Assembly: GCF_036555685.1 (NCBI RefSeq)
Contig: NZ_DATBKY010000296.1
Location: 5,719-69,718, forward strand
From: Actinophytocola sp036555685
GTDB lineage: Bacteria; Actinomycetota; Actinomycetes; Mycobacteriales; Pseudonocardiaceae
DNA length: 64,000 nucleotides
Direction of reading: 5' to 3'
In this document: positions 32,406 to 41,094 of the stretch, one piece after another
Numbering within the stretch: position 1 is the first letter of the stretch
Layout of the letters: each line of letters starts with the position of its first letter
Program-made: the position numbers and the translations under genes
The notes under the pieces: generated by a model
The model's input: the letters and a program-made list of their open reading frames with translations, nothing else
Told to the model about the DNA's origin: nothing
Databases searched by the model: none

Positions 32406-33656
32406 TCAGACCAGGAAAGTGAAAAGCGGGCTGTCCGGTGGCACGCGCTCGATACGGTGCGGTGCGCTCTGCATCCGCTTGAGCATCGGCTCCAGGTTCT
32501 CCGGGGTGCCGAGCTCGATGCCGACCAGCGCGGGCCCGGTCTCGCGGTTGTTGCGCTTCACGTACTCGAAGAGCGTGATGTCGTCGTCCGGCCCGAGCAC
32601 GTCGTGCAGGAAGCGGCGCAGCGCGCCGGGCTCCTGCGGGAACTCCACGAGGAAGTAGTGCTTGCGCCCCTCGAAGACCAGCGCCCGCTCGACGATCTCC
32701 GCGTACCGGCTCACGTCGTTGTTGCCGCCCGAGAGGATGCAGACGACCGTCGCACCGGGCGGCAGCGTGACGTCCCGCAGCGCGGCCGACGCGAGCGCGC
32801 CGGCGGGCTCGGAGATGATGCCGTCCGACTGGTACAGGTCCAGCATCTCCACGCAGATCCGCCCCTCCGGGACCGCGAACAGCTCCGGGCGGAACTTGTC
32901 GGCGACGGCGAAGGTGTGGCCACCGACCTGGCGTACCGCGGCGCCGTCGACGAAGGGGTCCAGGTGCGGCAGCGGCGCCGGGCGGCCCTGCGCCAGCGCG
33001 AACGCCATGCTCGCCGCACCCGCGGGCTCGGCGCCGAAGACCCGCACGGACGGGTGGGCCTCGGACAGCCACGTCAGCGTCCCGGCCAGCAGCCCGCCGC
33101 CGCCGACCGGCACGACCACGGCGTCCGGCACGCGACCCAGCTGCTGGACGACCTCGCGGACCACCGTGCCCTGGCCGGCGATCGTGCGCGGGTCGTCGAA
33201 CGCCGGGATCAGGGTCATGCCGTGCTCGGCGGCGTAGGCATGCGCCGCGGCGGCCGCGTCGTCGTAGGTGTCGCCCTCGACCACGACCTGGACGAACCGG
33301 CCGCCGAGGTTCGCCACGCGGTCCCGCTTCTGGCGCGGCGTCGTGCGCGGCAGGTACACGCGGGACCGCACGCCGAGCGCGGCGCACGCGAACGCCACGC
33401 CCTGGCCGTGGTTGCCGGCACTGGCACACACGACGCCGGCCTCGCGCTGGGCCGCGGACAGCCCGCTCACGAAGTTCAGCGCGCCGCGGCCCTTGTACGA
33501 GCGGACGGTGTTGAGGTCCTCGCGCTTGAGCCACACCTCGAGGTCGTGGCGCACCGAAAGCCGCTCGTTGCGCTGCAGCGGGCTCGGCGGGATCACGCCC
33601 ACGAAGCGCTCTGCCGCCGCCGCGACGTCGGCGGCGACCACGGGATGCTCTGTCAC
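32406..33656 (-). CDS. ilvA: Threonine ammonia-lyase (IlvA type)
   Basis: 416 residues. PLP lysine in VRSYKGRG (~residue 57), phosphate-binding loop PVGGGGLLAG (~190), and a C-terminal ACT-like domain (KHYFLVEFPQEPGALRRFL) of the single-ACT form. Converts threonine to 2-oxobutanoate for isoleucine synthesis or catabolism. GTG 33656 is chosen for the AGGAGG eight bases upstream. Only 15 bp separate it from the divergent IclR gene, so it may be a regulated catabolic enzyme; a related serine/threo-hydroxy-amino-acid dehydratase cannot be excluded. Confidence 0.88.
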   Translation of the reverse strand: MTEHPVVAADVAAAAERFVGVIPPSPLQRNERLSVRHDLEVWLKREDLNTVRSYKGRGALNFVSGLSAAQREAGVVCASAGNHGQGVAFACAALGVRSRVYLPRTTPRQKRDRVANLGGRFVQVVVEGDTYDDAAAAAHAYAAEHGMTLIPAFDDPRTIAGQGTVVREVVQQLGRVPDAVVVPVGGGGLLAGTLTWLSEAHPSVRVFGAEPAGAASMAFALAQGRPAPLPHLDPFVDGAAVRQVGGHTFAVADKFRPELFAVPEGRICVEMLDLYQSDGIISEPAGALASAALRDVTLPPGATVVCILSGGNNDVSRYAEIVERALVFEGRKHYFLVEFPQEPGALRRFLHDVLGPDDDITLFEYVKRNNRETGPALVGIELGTPENLEPMLKRMQSAPHRIERVPPDSPLFTFLV

Positions 33657-33671
33657 GGCTCCTCCTGTCGT

Positions 33672-33682
33672 ATGTTCGACAT
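33672..33682. promoter_or_regulatory. Palindrome at the start of the divergent IclR gene
   Basis: ATGT-TCG-ACAT covers the proposed ATG start of the IclR gene and lies 16 bp from the ilvA start. A dimer bound here would block both genes, so autoregulation is possible. Confidence 0.3.
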
Positions 33683-34475
33683 CATGACCGGCCGCGACGA
33701 GCCCCAGAACCAGGGGGCGGCACACACGCCGCTGCTCGTGCTCGGCAAGATCACCGAGATCCTCAACGCGTTCACGCTGCGGCAGCCGTCGCTGACGTTG
33801 CGCGACATCCAGCGTGCGACCGGTCTCCCCGCCTCGACCGTCCAGCGGCTCGTGACGAACCTCGTCGCCAACGGCTTCCTCGACCGGACCGGCGACCGGT
33901 TCCGGATCGGGGTCAAGATGGCGTACTGGGCGGCGGCCGCCGCAAAGGAGCTGGACGTCCTCGACGTGGTCAGCCCCGTGCTCAAGGACCTTCGCGACCG
34001 GACCGGGGAGACCGCCTGCTTCTTCCGCGTGGAGGGCGAGCAGCGGGTCTGCGTCGCGGTCGCCGAGACCCGCCACGCGCTGCGCCGGGAGATGGCCGTC
34101 GGCCGGGTCTTCCCGCTGACCGCGGGCTCCTCGGGCCGGGTGCTGCTCGCGTGGACCCCCGGCCTCGCCGATGCCGTGCTCCGGCACGAGCCGCCGCGGC
34201 TGACCGACAGCACGGTCACCAACCGCGACGAGCTGCGCCGGCTCGTCAAGCAGACGGCCGCGGACGGGTACGCGATCACCGCGGGCGAGCGCATCGACGG
34301 CGCGTCCGGCCTCGCCGCGCCGGTGTTCGACGCCGCCGCCGACCTCGTCGGCGCGGTCACCGTGCAGGGGCCGACGCTGCGGATGCCGTACGAGACGTGC
34401 GTCGAGTGGGTCGAGGTCGTCGTCGAGCACGCCGAGCGGATCACCCGGGCACTCGGCGGCCGGTTCCCGGACTGA
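33672..34475 (+). CDS. IclR-family transcriptional regulator
   Basis: 267 residues from ATG 33672, or 263 from ATG 33684. Winged helix at ~20-80 (LTLRDIQRATGLPASTVQRLVTNL region) and IclR effector domain with GERIDGASGLAAPVFDAAADLVGAVTV. No purine-rich ribosome site precedes either ATG; the gap of 15 bp to the divergent ilvA start leaves no room for a usual leader, so a leaderless transcript is likely. Probably controls ilvA. Confidence 0.87.
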   Translation: MFDIMTGRDEPQNQGAAHTPLLVLGKITEILNAFTLRQPSLTLRDIQRATGLPASTVQRLVTNLVANGFLDRTGDRFRIGVKMAYWAAAAAKELDVLDVVSPVLKDLRDRTGETACFFRVEGEQRVCVAVAETRHALRREMAVGRVFPLTAGSSGRVLLAWTPGLADAVLRHEPPRLTDSTVTNRDELRRLVKQTAADGYAITAGERIDGASGLAAPVFDAAADLVGAVTVQGPTLRMPYETCVEWVEVVVEHAERITRALGGRFPD

Positions 34476-34611
34476 GCCGGCGGGGTGGACACGTCCGGCG
34501 GGCTGCGGGGTGCCCACCCGGACGGCGGCGCATGGTCGATCTCGCGGACGTCGCTCGTGTGATCTCCGCCCGGCCGGGATGCGCGGCGCGGTCCCGGGTG
34601 TTGTGCGGGGT

Positions 34612-35658
34612 GTGCGGGATACGGACGTCGTCGTGATCGGGGCCGGGCAGGCCGGGCTCTCGGCCGCTTACTTCCTGCGCCGGGCGGGGCGCGACCACGT
34701 CGTGCTCGACGGGAACCCGGCTCCCGGCGGCGCGTGGCAGCACCGGTGGCCGACGCTTCGGATGGCGACCGTGCACGGGATCTTCGACCTGCCGGGCATG
34801 CACTTCGACCCCCCGGACCCGGCCGAGCCGGCCGCGACGGCGGTGCCCGCCTACTTCGCCGCCTACGAGCTGGAGTTCGGCCTCGACGTCCACCGGCCGG
34901 TGTCCGTCCGCGCCGTACGCGAGGGAACCGGCGGACGGCTGCTCGTCGAGTCCGACGTGGACACCTGGTCGGCCCGGGCGCTGGTCAACGCCACCGGCAC
35001 GTGGACCCGCCCGTTCTGGCCCCGCTACCCCGGTCAGGAGACCTTCCGCGGCCGCCAGCTGCACACCGCCGACTACCGCGGCCCCGCCGAGTTCGCCGGC
35101 CGGCGCGTGGTCGTCGTGGGCGGCGGGACCTCCGCGGTGCAGCTGCTGCTGGAGATCGCCGAGGTCGCCGAGACGACGTGGGTGACGCGCCGCCCGCCCG
35201 AGTTCTTCGCGGGCCCGTTCACCGGGGACTACGGCCGCGAGGTCATCGCGCGGGTCGACGAGCGGGTGCGAGCCGGTCTGCCGCCGCAGAGCGTCGTGCG
35301 GGCGACCGGGCTGGCGCTCACGCCCGAGGTACGCGCGGCGCGGCGGCGTGGGCTGCTCGACCGGCACCCGATGTTCACCCGGCTCACGCCCGCCGGAGTT
35401 GCCTGGGACGACGGTTCGTTCCTCGCCGCCGACGTGATCCTGTGGTGCACCGGCTGGCGCGCCGCGCTGGACCACCTCGCGCCGCTGCACCTGCGCGGCC
35501 CGGGCGGCGGGATCGTCATGGACGGCACGCGCGTCGTCGCCGACCCGCGCGTGCACCTGGTCGGCTACGGCCCCTCCGCGAGCACGGTCGGCGCGAACCG
35601 CGCGGGCCGGGCCGCGGTGCGCGAGCTCCGCGAGCTGCTCGAGCCGGCGGCCGCGTGA
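34612..35658 (+). CDS. FAD-dependent monooxygenase / oxidoreductase
   Basis: 348 residues. FAD motif VVVIGAGQAGLSAAYFLRRAG at the N-terminus, a FxGxxxHTADYRG-type block (FRGRQLHTADYRGPAEFAG) and a second NADP-binding GxGxSA-like VVVGGGTSAVQLL (~residue 165), then the C-terminal ATG-like LWCTGWRAAL. Single-component flavoprotein monooxygenase or related pyridine-nucleotide oxidoreductase. Start uncertain: GTG 34612 sits directly before the FAD strand, GTG 34603 is also in frame, and neither has a good ribosome site. Confidence 0.8.
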   Translation: MRDTDVVVIGAGQAGLSAAYFLRRAGRDHVVLDGNPAPGGAWQHRWPTLRMATVHGIFDLPGMHFDPPDPAEPAATAVPAYFAAYELEFGLDVHRPVSVRAVREGTGGRLLVESDVDTWSARALVNATGTWTRPFWPRYPGQETFRGRQLHTADYRGPAEFAGRRVVVVGGGTSAVQLLLEIAEVAETTWVTRRPPEFFAGPFTGDYGREVIARVDERVRAGLPPQSVVRATGLALTPEVRAARRRGLLDRHPMFTRLTPAGVAWDDGSFLAADVILWCTGWRAALDHLAPLHLRGPGGGIVMDGTRVVADPRVHLVGYGPSASTVGANRAGRAAVRELRELLEPAAA

Positions 35659-35659
35659 G

Positions 35660-37291
35660 TCAGCGGAACAGCAGCCGCTGGCGGTGGCTCGGCGTCGTGG
35701 CGTCGAAGTAGCGGGCCGCCCAGCTGTCGTCCGGGCTCAGGAAGCCGGACCCGGCGCTCTTCCTCGCGCTCAGGAAGCGGAAGTAGAAGTGGTTGAAGAT
35801 CCGCATGAACTCGCCCAGGTAGATGTCGGCCACCCGCGGGTCGTCCTGGATCACCAGCATGTTCTCGTCGTTCTCGTGCACCGACGGGTCGCTGAAGTTG
35901 CCCGAGCCGGACACCACCAGCGGGTGGTCGCCGAGCGGGTCGACGAGCATGAACTTCGTGTGCGTGAAGTGGACGTGCGTGTCCAGGTTCGTCAGGTGCT
36001 CGGCGACCCAGCGATCGAGGACTCCCTTCGCCAGCAGGGAACCGACCGCGACCTTCACGTCGTGGTCCACGTCGAACCGGACGTCGCCCTTGCCCGGCGG
36101 CTGTTCCAGCACGAGGTAGCGCAGCACGTCCGACTCGGGCCGGATGGCCGCCGCGATCTTGTCGTGCACGCCGAAGGCCGCGGTCATGAAGAAGGACTTC
36201 CTCGCCCCGCCCGCCTGCGTCGCGTACCAGTCGATCATGTCCAGAGTGGTCCGCGGGCTGAACACCGTGCCGATGCCCGGCTTCGGCGGCGTGCCCGGGG
36301 TGGGGCTCGCGGCCGTGTTCGCCGGGCGGATCCGCGCGTACGCGGGGTCGGCCGACAGCCGTGTCCAGTAGTCGAGGTAGCGGGTCGCCACGTCCGTGTC
36401 GCGGATCAGGTGGCCCACATTGGACTGTCCGAACAGGCCACCCCAGGTGATGTTCGCCGAGCCGGTCCACACCGCCAGCGGCACGCCGGCGCGCAGCAGC
36501 ACGAGGAACTTGTTGTGCGAGATCGCGCTGTTCGTCCTGCGCGGGATCATGTCCGGGCCGAGGCCGGCCCGCTCGATGGCGGGCTCGCTGGCCTGCCAGA
36601 CCTTCGCCCGCTCCCCCGTGCCGGCCTTGCCGCGCCGGTCGTAGACGATGCGGACGTCGACGCCGCGGTCGGCGGCCGACTTGAGCGCGGCCAGCACGGG
36701 CGGGTAGTTGAACTCGTAGACCGAGCCGCGTAAGGCGAAGTCCGGCCCCGTCGCGGTGGCGATGAAGCCGAGCAGCGCCTCCTCGAGCCCGCGCGACAAC
36801 CACGTGTACGCCGGGTCGGACCGGTCACCCGCACGCGGCTCGCGGTCGCCGAACTCGCGCACGTAGGCCTGGCTGCCGGCCACGCCGCGGTTGAAGTGGA
36901 CCGCGTGCGCGCTCTCGTCGACGGGCTCGGTGGTGACCGCGACCGTCACCTCGTGCCGGGCCTCGAGCGCGGCCGGCGTGCCGTAGAGGGCGACGACGCG
37001 GTAGGAGTAGGCGCGGCCGGGTTCTACGCCGTAGTCGCCCCACTGGAACGACTGGAGCGGGTGGTCGCGCAGGCTCACCGAGGTGCCGGGCGGCAGGTCG
37101 CGGCCGGTCTCGGCGAACACCTTCAGGCCACGCAGCCAGTGCCGGTCGCCGGTCGCGGGATCCGCCCGCTCGATCGCGAACCCGAGCAGCCCCGCGGTGT
37201 CCCGCTTCGCGATGTCCAGGCCCAGCAGGACGACGTAGCTGCCGGCGATGGCGTGCGCGCTGAGCGACCCGGCCTTGTTTCGGTTGCGCAT
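35660..37291 (-). CDS. Phospholipase D-like protein with two HKD motifs
   Basis: 543 residues, no signal peptide. An N-terminal ~130-residue beta-rich part is followed by two PLD half-sites: HNKFLVLLRAG with GSANITWGG (~residues 260-285), and HTKFMLVDPLGD with GSGNFSDPSVHENDEN (~455-490). The first lacks the usual Asp four residues after Lys, so it may be weakened. PLD folds hydrolyse phosphodiesters in lipids or nucleic acids; cytoplasmic location favours nucleic acid or an effector role. Lies 103 bp downstream of the CHAT gene on the same strand and may belong to that locus. Confidence 0.8.
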   Translation of the reverse strand: MRNRNKAGSLSAHAIAGSYVVLLGLDIAKRDTAGLLGFAIERADPATGDRHWLRGLKVFAETGRDLPPGTSVSLRDHPLQSFQWGDYGVEPGRAYSYRVVALYGTPAALEARHEVTVAVTTEPVDESAHAVHFNRGVAGSQAYVREFGDREPRAGDRSDPAYTWLSRGLEEALLGFIATATGPDFALRGSVYEFNYPPVLAALKSAADRGVDVRIVYDRRGKAGTGERAKVWQASEPAIERAGLGPDMIPRRTNSAISHNKFLVLLRAGVPLAVWTGSANITWGGLFGQSNVGHLIRDTDVATRYLDYWTRLSADPAYARIRPANTAASPTPGTPPKPGIGTVFSPRTTLDMIDWYATQAGGARKSFFMTAAFGVHDKIAAAIRPESDVLRYLVLEQPPGKGDVRFDVDHDVKVAVGSLLAKGVLDRWVAEHLTNLDTHVHFTHTKFMLVDPLGDHPLVVSGSGNFSDPSVHENDENMLVIQDDPRVADIYLGEFMRIFNHFYFRFLSARKSAGSGFLSPDDSWAARYFDATTPSHRQRLLFR

Positions 37292-37394
37292 CGGACCGTC
37301 CTCACGCGCGGTGGCAGTGCTGTGGGAGACCGCCCCAAGAGTCGGGACACGCGGCGGCCCCGTTACGGGTCGGGCCGGTCGGCGAACCGGCGGT

Positions 37395-39932
37395 TCAGCC
37401 GCTGCCGAAGCAGACCAGCGGCGTCAGTGGCTCGGTGAGCGCGGCGTCGGCGAGTGCCCGGGCCGGCGCGACCCCGGTGGCCAGGCCGCGGTGGTACGCG
37501 GTCATCACGCCGACCGCGGCCTCGTCGTCCATCCGGGCCACGCTCGACACGACGGTCCGGGTGCCGCTGTAGAGCAGGGCGGCGGTGAAGCCGAGGATCT
37601 CGTCGCCCTCGCGTACGACCGACCGGCCGACGTCGCAGGAGGAGAGGATCACCTGCTCGGGCGCCGCGCCGAGCCGGTGGATGTCGTAGGCCATCAGCGG
37701 CCCGTCCACCAGGTCGAGCCGGGAGAACAGCACGCTGTCCTGCTCGTGGTGGCCGTGGGTGGCGAAGTGCGCGATGGCGCAGCCGTCGAGTGCCTTCATC
37801 GCCGACTCGACCGTCGCGTCCGCGCCGAGCAGCGTCTCGCCCTCCGGGTAGATCGCGGACAGCTGCTCGACCTCGTCCGCGGCGTACTCCAGGTTCGGCC
37901 CGGCGACGAGCAGCTTGCCGGTGGCCGCGGGGCTCGCGGCGCGCCTGCCGGACAGCCACACGGTCGCCGACGGCGAGACCGTCACCGGCCGCCCGCGCAG
38001 GTCCGGCAGCAGCGCCCACGGCACGCCGGACAGCGAGCCGGTCGGCACGATCACCAGCTCCTCGGCGCCGAGGTGGTCGCGCAGCGGGGTCATGAGGTGC
38101 TCGGTCAGCACATCCAGCTGGCGGCGCACGGAGTTGCGGACGGTGGCGTCGAGCGCGTCCGGCAGCCGCCGCCCGCACAGCACGTCGAGGTCGCTGCGCA
38201 GCCGGGCCGCGGCCTCCGCCGCCACCGCGAAGTCGCCCAGCTCGACGATGCGCGGGGTGCGCTCGCCGACGAGGAACGCGTGGATCCGCCCGCCGACGGT
38301 CAGCAGGCTGACGAGGGTCGCGCCGGCCGTGGCGAGCTCGGCGCGCACGTCGGCCAGCGACGCCTCGTCCTCGCTCTCCCCGGTACCGCTCAGCTGCCAG
38401 CTGTGCGCGCGGATCTGGCGCTCCAGCTCGGCGATGCGCCGCGTGGCGGCCGCGTCCCGGCGGCCCTCCAGCTCGCTCGCCCGCGCCACCCGCGAGCGCT
38501 GGCGCAGCTCGGCGAGCGCGTCGGCGGTGACCGGGTCGTCGGTCGGGTGAACCGCGCGCGAGCGGAACGCCTGCGCTCGGGAGTGCTCGAGCCAGCGGAA
38601 CACCGTGGGCGGGCGGCCGTCGGCGAGCGCGGCGTCCAGGCCGGCGCGGGCCAACTCGGCGCCGAGCGTGGTCACGCCCGTCTGCAGGTCGATGCTGCCG
38701 AAGTGGCTGCGGTGCTCGCCGAGCAGGTCCAGCCCGGTCCGCGCGTACCGGAACGTCGCCGCCCGCTCGCCGCGTGCCGCCGCGATGCGCGCCCGCACGA
38801 GCAGGCGCTGCAGCCGGGTGTCCAGGGTCGACCGCCGGCCCGGCTGGCGGCGGATCCGGGTGGCCGCCGCGCCGATCTCGCCGCGCCCCAGGTGCGCGCG
38901 GGCGGCCAGCAGCTCGGCGGCCTCCGCGTCGTTCTCCAGCCCAAGCTCGCGCAGCCGCTCGGCCAGCTCCGCCGCGACCGCGGCGATCCGCGACGGCCGG
39001 CGACCACCGGTGAGCTCCGCGCGCAGCCGGGTCAGCTCGGCCACCGCGGCCCAGGTCTCGTTGTGCCGGCGGCGGAAGCGGCGCTCCGCCCGGATCGCCC
39101 AGCGCCGGGCGGACTCCTGGTCGCCGAGCGCGAGGCCGATCTGCGCGCGGGTCAGCTCGGCCTCCGCGTGTTCCTGCGTCATGCCGAGGTCGGGGAACCG
39201 GGGCAGCGCGGCGTCGAGCACGTCGGCCGCGTCCACGCACAGGCCGGCCGCGAGCAGCGCCCGTGCCTTCTCCACGGCCAGCACGACGAGCATGCCGTCC
39301 GCGGTCTCGGTGTAGCCCCGCTCGGCCGCCTCGAAGGCCCGCAGCGCGCCCGGGATGTCCCCGGCGAGCAGCAGGCACGAGCCCCGGCCGTGGAAGGCCT
39401 TCGCGACCTGGACGTCCATGCCCAGCTCGCGGCTGATCTCCTCGCTGCGCGCGAGATCGGCGAGCGCCGGGCGGACCTGGCCCGCGATCTGGTGGATGAA
39501 CGCGCGGTTGAGCAGCGTCCGGGCCAGCGCGACCCGCTCGCCCGCGCGGTCGAGCATCGGCACGGCGGCGTCGAACGAGGTCACTGCCTCGTCCACGCGG
39601 CCGGTCATGGTCAGCAGCAGCCCGCGCTGCAGCAGCAGCACGCCGCGGTTGTCCCCGGTGATCAGCTGCTCGGTGCTGTCCAGCAGCTCGAAGCCCAGGT
39701 CGCTGTTGCCGCGCGCGACCTCGGCGGCGGACAGCGTGCCGAGCAGGCGGAAGGTCAGCTCGCGGTGGTCCGCCCAGGCGCCGCCGGGTTCGGGCCAGCC
39801 GAGCCGGCGCAGCCCCGCGCGCAGCGACCGGGCCCCGAGCAGCGGCCGGCCGCGGTTGAGCGCCTCGAGTCCCCGCCGGTGCAGCTCGCGCGCGCGAGCT
39901 TCGACGGCCTCGGCGGCCACCACACCAGGCAT
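37395..39932 (-). CDS. TPR-CHAT caspase-like protease
   Basis: 845 residues, no signal peptide. Residues 1-~480 are helical TPR-like repeats; the C-terminal ~300 residues are a CHAT domain (caspase HetF-associated, clan CD) with catalytic His726 in HFATHGHH and Cys766 in LSSCDVG, and the characteristic GDEILGFTAALLYSGTRTVV after it. Such proteases cut specific partners, as in the type III-E CRISPR effector. It is downstream of a subtilisin, an ECF sigma factor and a 170-residue protein on one strand. ATG 39932 has no strong ribosome site. Function likely proteolytic signalling or conflict; partner unknown. Confidence 0.85.
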   Translation of the reverse strand: MPGVVAAEAVEARARELHRRGLEALNRGRPLLGARSLRAGLRRLGWPEPGGAWADHRELTFRLLGTLSAAEVARGNSDLGFELLDSTEQLITGDNRGVLLLQRGLLLTMTGRVDEAVTSFDAAVPMLDRAGERVALARTLLNRAFIHQIAGQVRPALADLARSEEISRELGMDVQVAKAFHGRGSCLLLAGDIPGALRAFEAAERGYTETADGMLVVLAVEKARALLAAGLCVDAADVLDAALPRFPDLGMTQEHAEAELTRAQIGLALGDQESARRWAIRAERRFRRRHNETWAAVAELTRLRAELTGGRRPSRIAAVAAELAERLRELGLENDAEAAELLAARAHLGRGEIGAAATRIRRQPGRRSTLDTRLQRLLVRARIAAARGERAATFRYARTGLDLLGEHRSHFGSIDLQTGVTTLGAELARAGLDAALADGRPPTVFRWLEHSRAQAFRSRAVHPTDDPVTADALAELRQRSRVARASELEGRRDAAATRRIAELERQIRAHSWQLSGTGESEDEASLADVRAELATAGATLVSLLTVGGRIHAFLVGERTPRIVELGDFAVAAEAAARLRSDLDVLCGRRLPDALDATVRNSVRRQLDVLTEHLMTPLRDHLGAEELVIVPTGSLSGVPWALLPDLRGRPVTVSPSATVWLSGRRAASPAATGKLLVAGPNLEYAADEVEQLSAIYPEGETLLGADATVESAMKALDGCAIAHFATHGHHEQDSVLFSRLDLVDGPLMAYDIHRLGAAPEQVILSSCDVGRSVVREGDEILGFTAALLYSGTRTVVSSVARMDDEAAVGVMTAYHRGLATGVAPARALADAALTEPLTPLVCFGSG

Positions 39933-40007
39933 TGGCTCAGTATCGAGTCAGCCGGGCGGTGCAGGACAGGGGCTATGGTCCGTATCTCAGGATTCCGTGA
40001 AAGGTCC

Positions 40008-40520
40008 TTAGATTTCCATCGTCGGCGTGATGATCCGCCGCGAGTTCCCGCTGAGATGGACGATCAGCTGCACGATTCCCGTAGGCACCGAGTCCAGGGA
40101 GAACCGCCCGGCGTCGTCGGACGAGGTCGTGATCGGCGTGGCCGGGCAGCGCAGCTCGATCTCGTGGCAGGCAGCCGGGGTGAGCCAGCCGTCGATGCGC
40201 GCGGTCCCGTCCACCCGCGGCTCGATGGTGATCATGATGCTCAGGCTGTCGCTCTGGAACGTGACGAGCCGGGTCAGCTCGTCGGTGCGGGCGGCGGCGA
40301 GCTCCTGCGTCTCGACCATCCGGGACACCTCGAGGTCGAGCGAGGTGTCGAGGTCGAGCGCGAACCGGATCTGCTCGATAAGCCCGGCCGGCATCGGGTC
40401 GGCGGTCTCCCACAGCCGGCGTACCGCGGCCAGGATCGACTCGTCGACATCCGACAGGGGCTCGTTCGCGCCGGTGCCGGTGCCGGCTCCGTTGCCGTTG
40501 CGGCTGTTCTCCCGGTTCAC
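40008..40520 (-). CDS. Sigma/CHAT-associated 170-residue protein
   Basis: Not recognised. Residues 1-~25 are Asn/Gly-rich, ~26-60 an alpha-helical patch (DVDESILAAVRRLWETADPMPAGL), and the C-terminal half (~85-170) looks like a small Ig-like/carboxypeptidase-regulatory fold ending RIITPTMEI. GTG start overlaps the sigma factor stop (GTGA), so it is coupled to it. No membrane helix or anti-sigma zinc motif. Its fixed position between an ECF sigma factor and a CHAT protease makes it a candidate regulator, anti-sigma factor, substrate or adaptor. Confidence 0.6.
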   Translation of the reverse strand: MNRENSRNGNGAGTGTGANEPLSDVDESILAAVRRLWETADPMPAGLIEQIRFALDLDTSLDLEVSRMVETQELAAARTDELTRLVTFQSDSLSIMITIEPRVDGTARIDGWLTPAACHEIELRCPATPITTSSDDAGRFSLDSVPTGIVQLIVHLSGNSRRIITPTMEI

Positions 40521-41086
40521 CGCCAGCCTCCCGTGCGGTCGGCGACCAGCAGCTCGCGCAGCTTGGCGAGGCAGCGCCCGCGGTTCGGCCCGACGCTGCC
40601 GACGGGCATGCCGAGCGCCTCGCTGACCTCCGCGTAGTCGGGCCGCCGCACGAAGGCCACGATGCGCAGCAGCGTGCGGCACCGCTCGGGCAGCGCGTCG
40701 ACCGCGGCCCACAACCGGGCCCGGCTTTCGCCGTCGACGACCTGGTCGGCCGGTCCGGGCCGGGGATCTCGCATCTCGACGAACACCGCGTCCTCCTCCA
40801 CGTGTTCGCTACGACCTGCCTTGCGAACCCGCCACGCCTCCCGCTTCGTGACGGTGACCAGCCAGCCGGCCAGGGCGCTCGGGCTCTGGATGTCCGCCAG
40901 GGACCCGAGCAGCTCCAGCCATGCCGTCTGGACGACGTCGACGCTCGCCTCCCGGTCCAGCCCCTGCGACCGGGCGACCTGCCAGAGCATCGGCGTCAGC
41001 CGGCGGACCAGGTCGGCGAGCGCGTCGCGGTCGCCGTCCCGCGCCGCGCGGAACAGCGCCCCGACCTGGTCCTGGTCCACCGGCAT
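40517..41086 (-). CDS. ECF-type RNA polymerase sigma factor
   Basis: 189 residues, region 2 (DALADLVRRLTPMLWQVARSQGLDREASVDVVQTAWLELL, given by its ends, ~22-60) and region 4 (ERCRTLLRIVAFVRRPDYAEVSEALGMPVGSVGPNRGRCLAKLRELL area, ~130-180). Directs transcription of its own regulon. ATG 41086 is 8 bp after the subtilisin stop, with AAGGAC in that gene's end. No transmembrane anti-sigma gene follows; the 170-residue protein is the only neighbour that could take that role. Confidence 0.88.
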   Translation of the reverse strand: MPVDQDQVGALFRAARDGDRDALADLVRRLTPMLWQVARSQGLDREASVDVVQTAWLELLGSLADIQSPSALAGWLVTVTKREAWRVRKAGRSEHVEEDAVFVEMRDPRPGPADQVVDGESRARLWAAVDALPERCRTLLRIVAFVRRPDYAEVSEALGMPVGSVGPNRGRCLAKLRELLVADRTGGWR

Positions 41087-41094
41087 CCGTTACG

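Noticed and set aside
34616..34626. IclR operator half-site GGATACGGAC before the flavoprotein gene
   Set aside because: These bases encode the N-terminal RDTD of the flavoprotein and have no second half-site.
37248..40637. Long plus-strand frame (1129 codons) across the CHAT gene
   Set aside because: Mirror of the CHAT and PLD coding strands; low-complexity Arg/Gln/Val composition and no recognisable domain.
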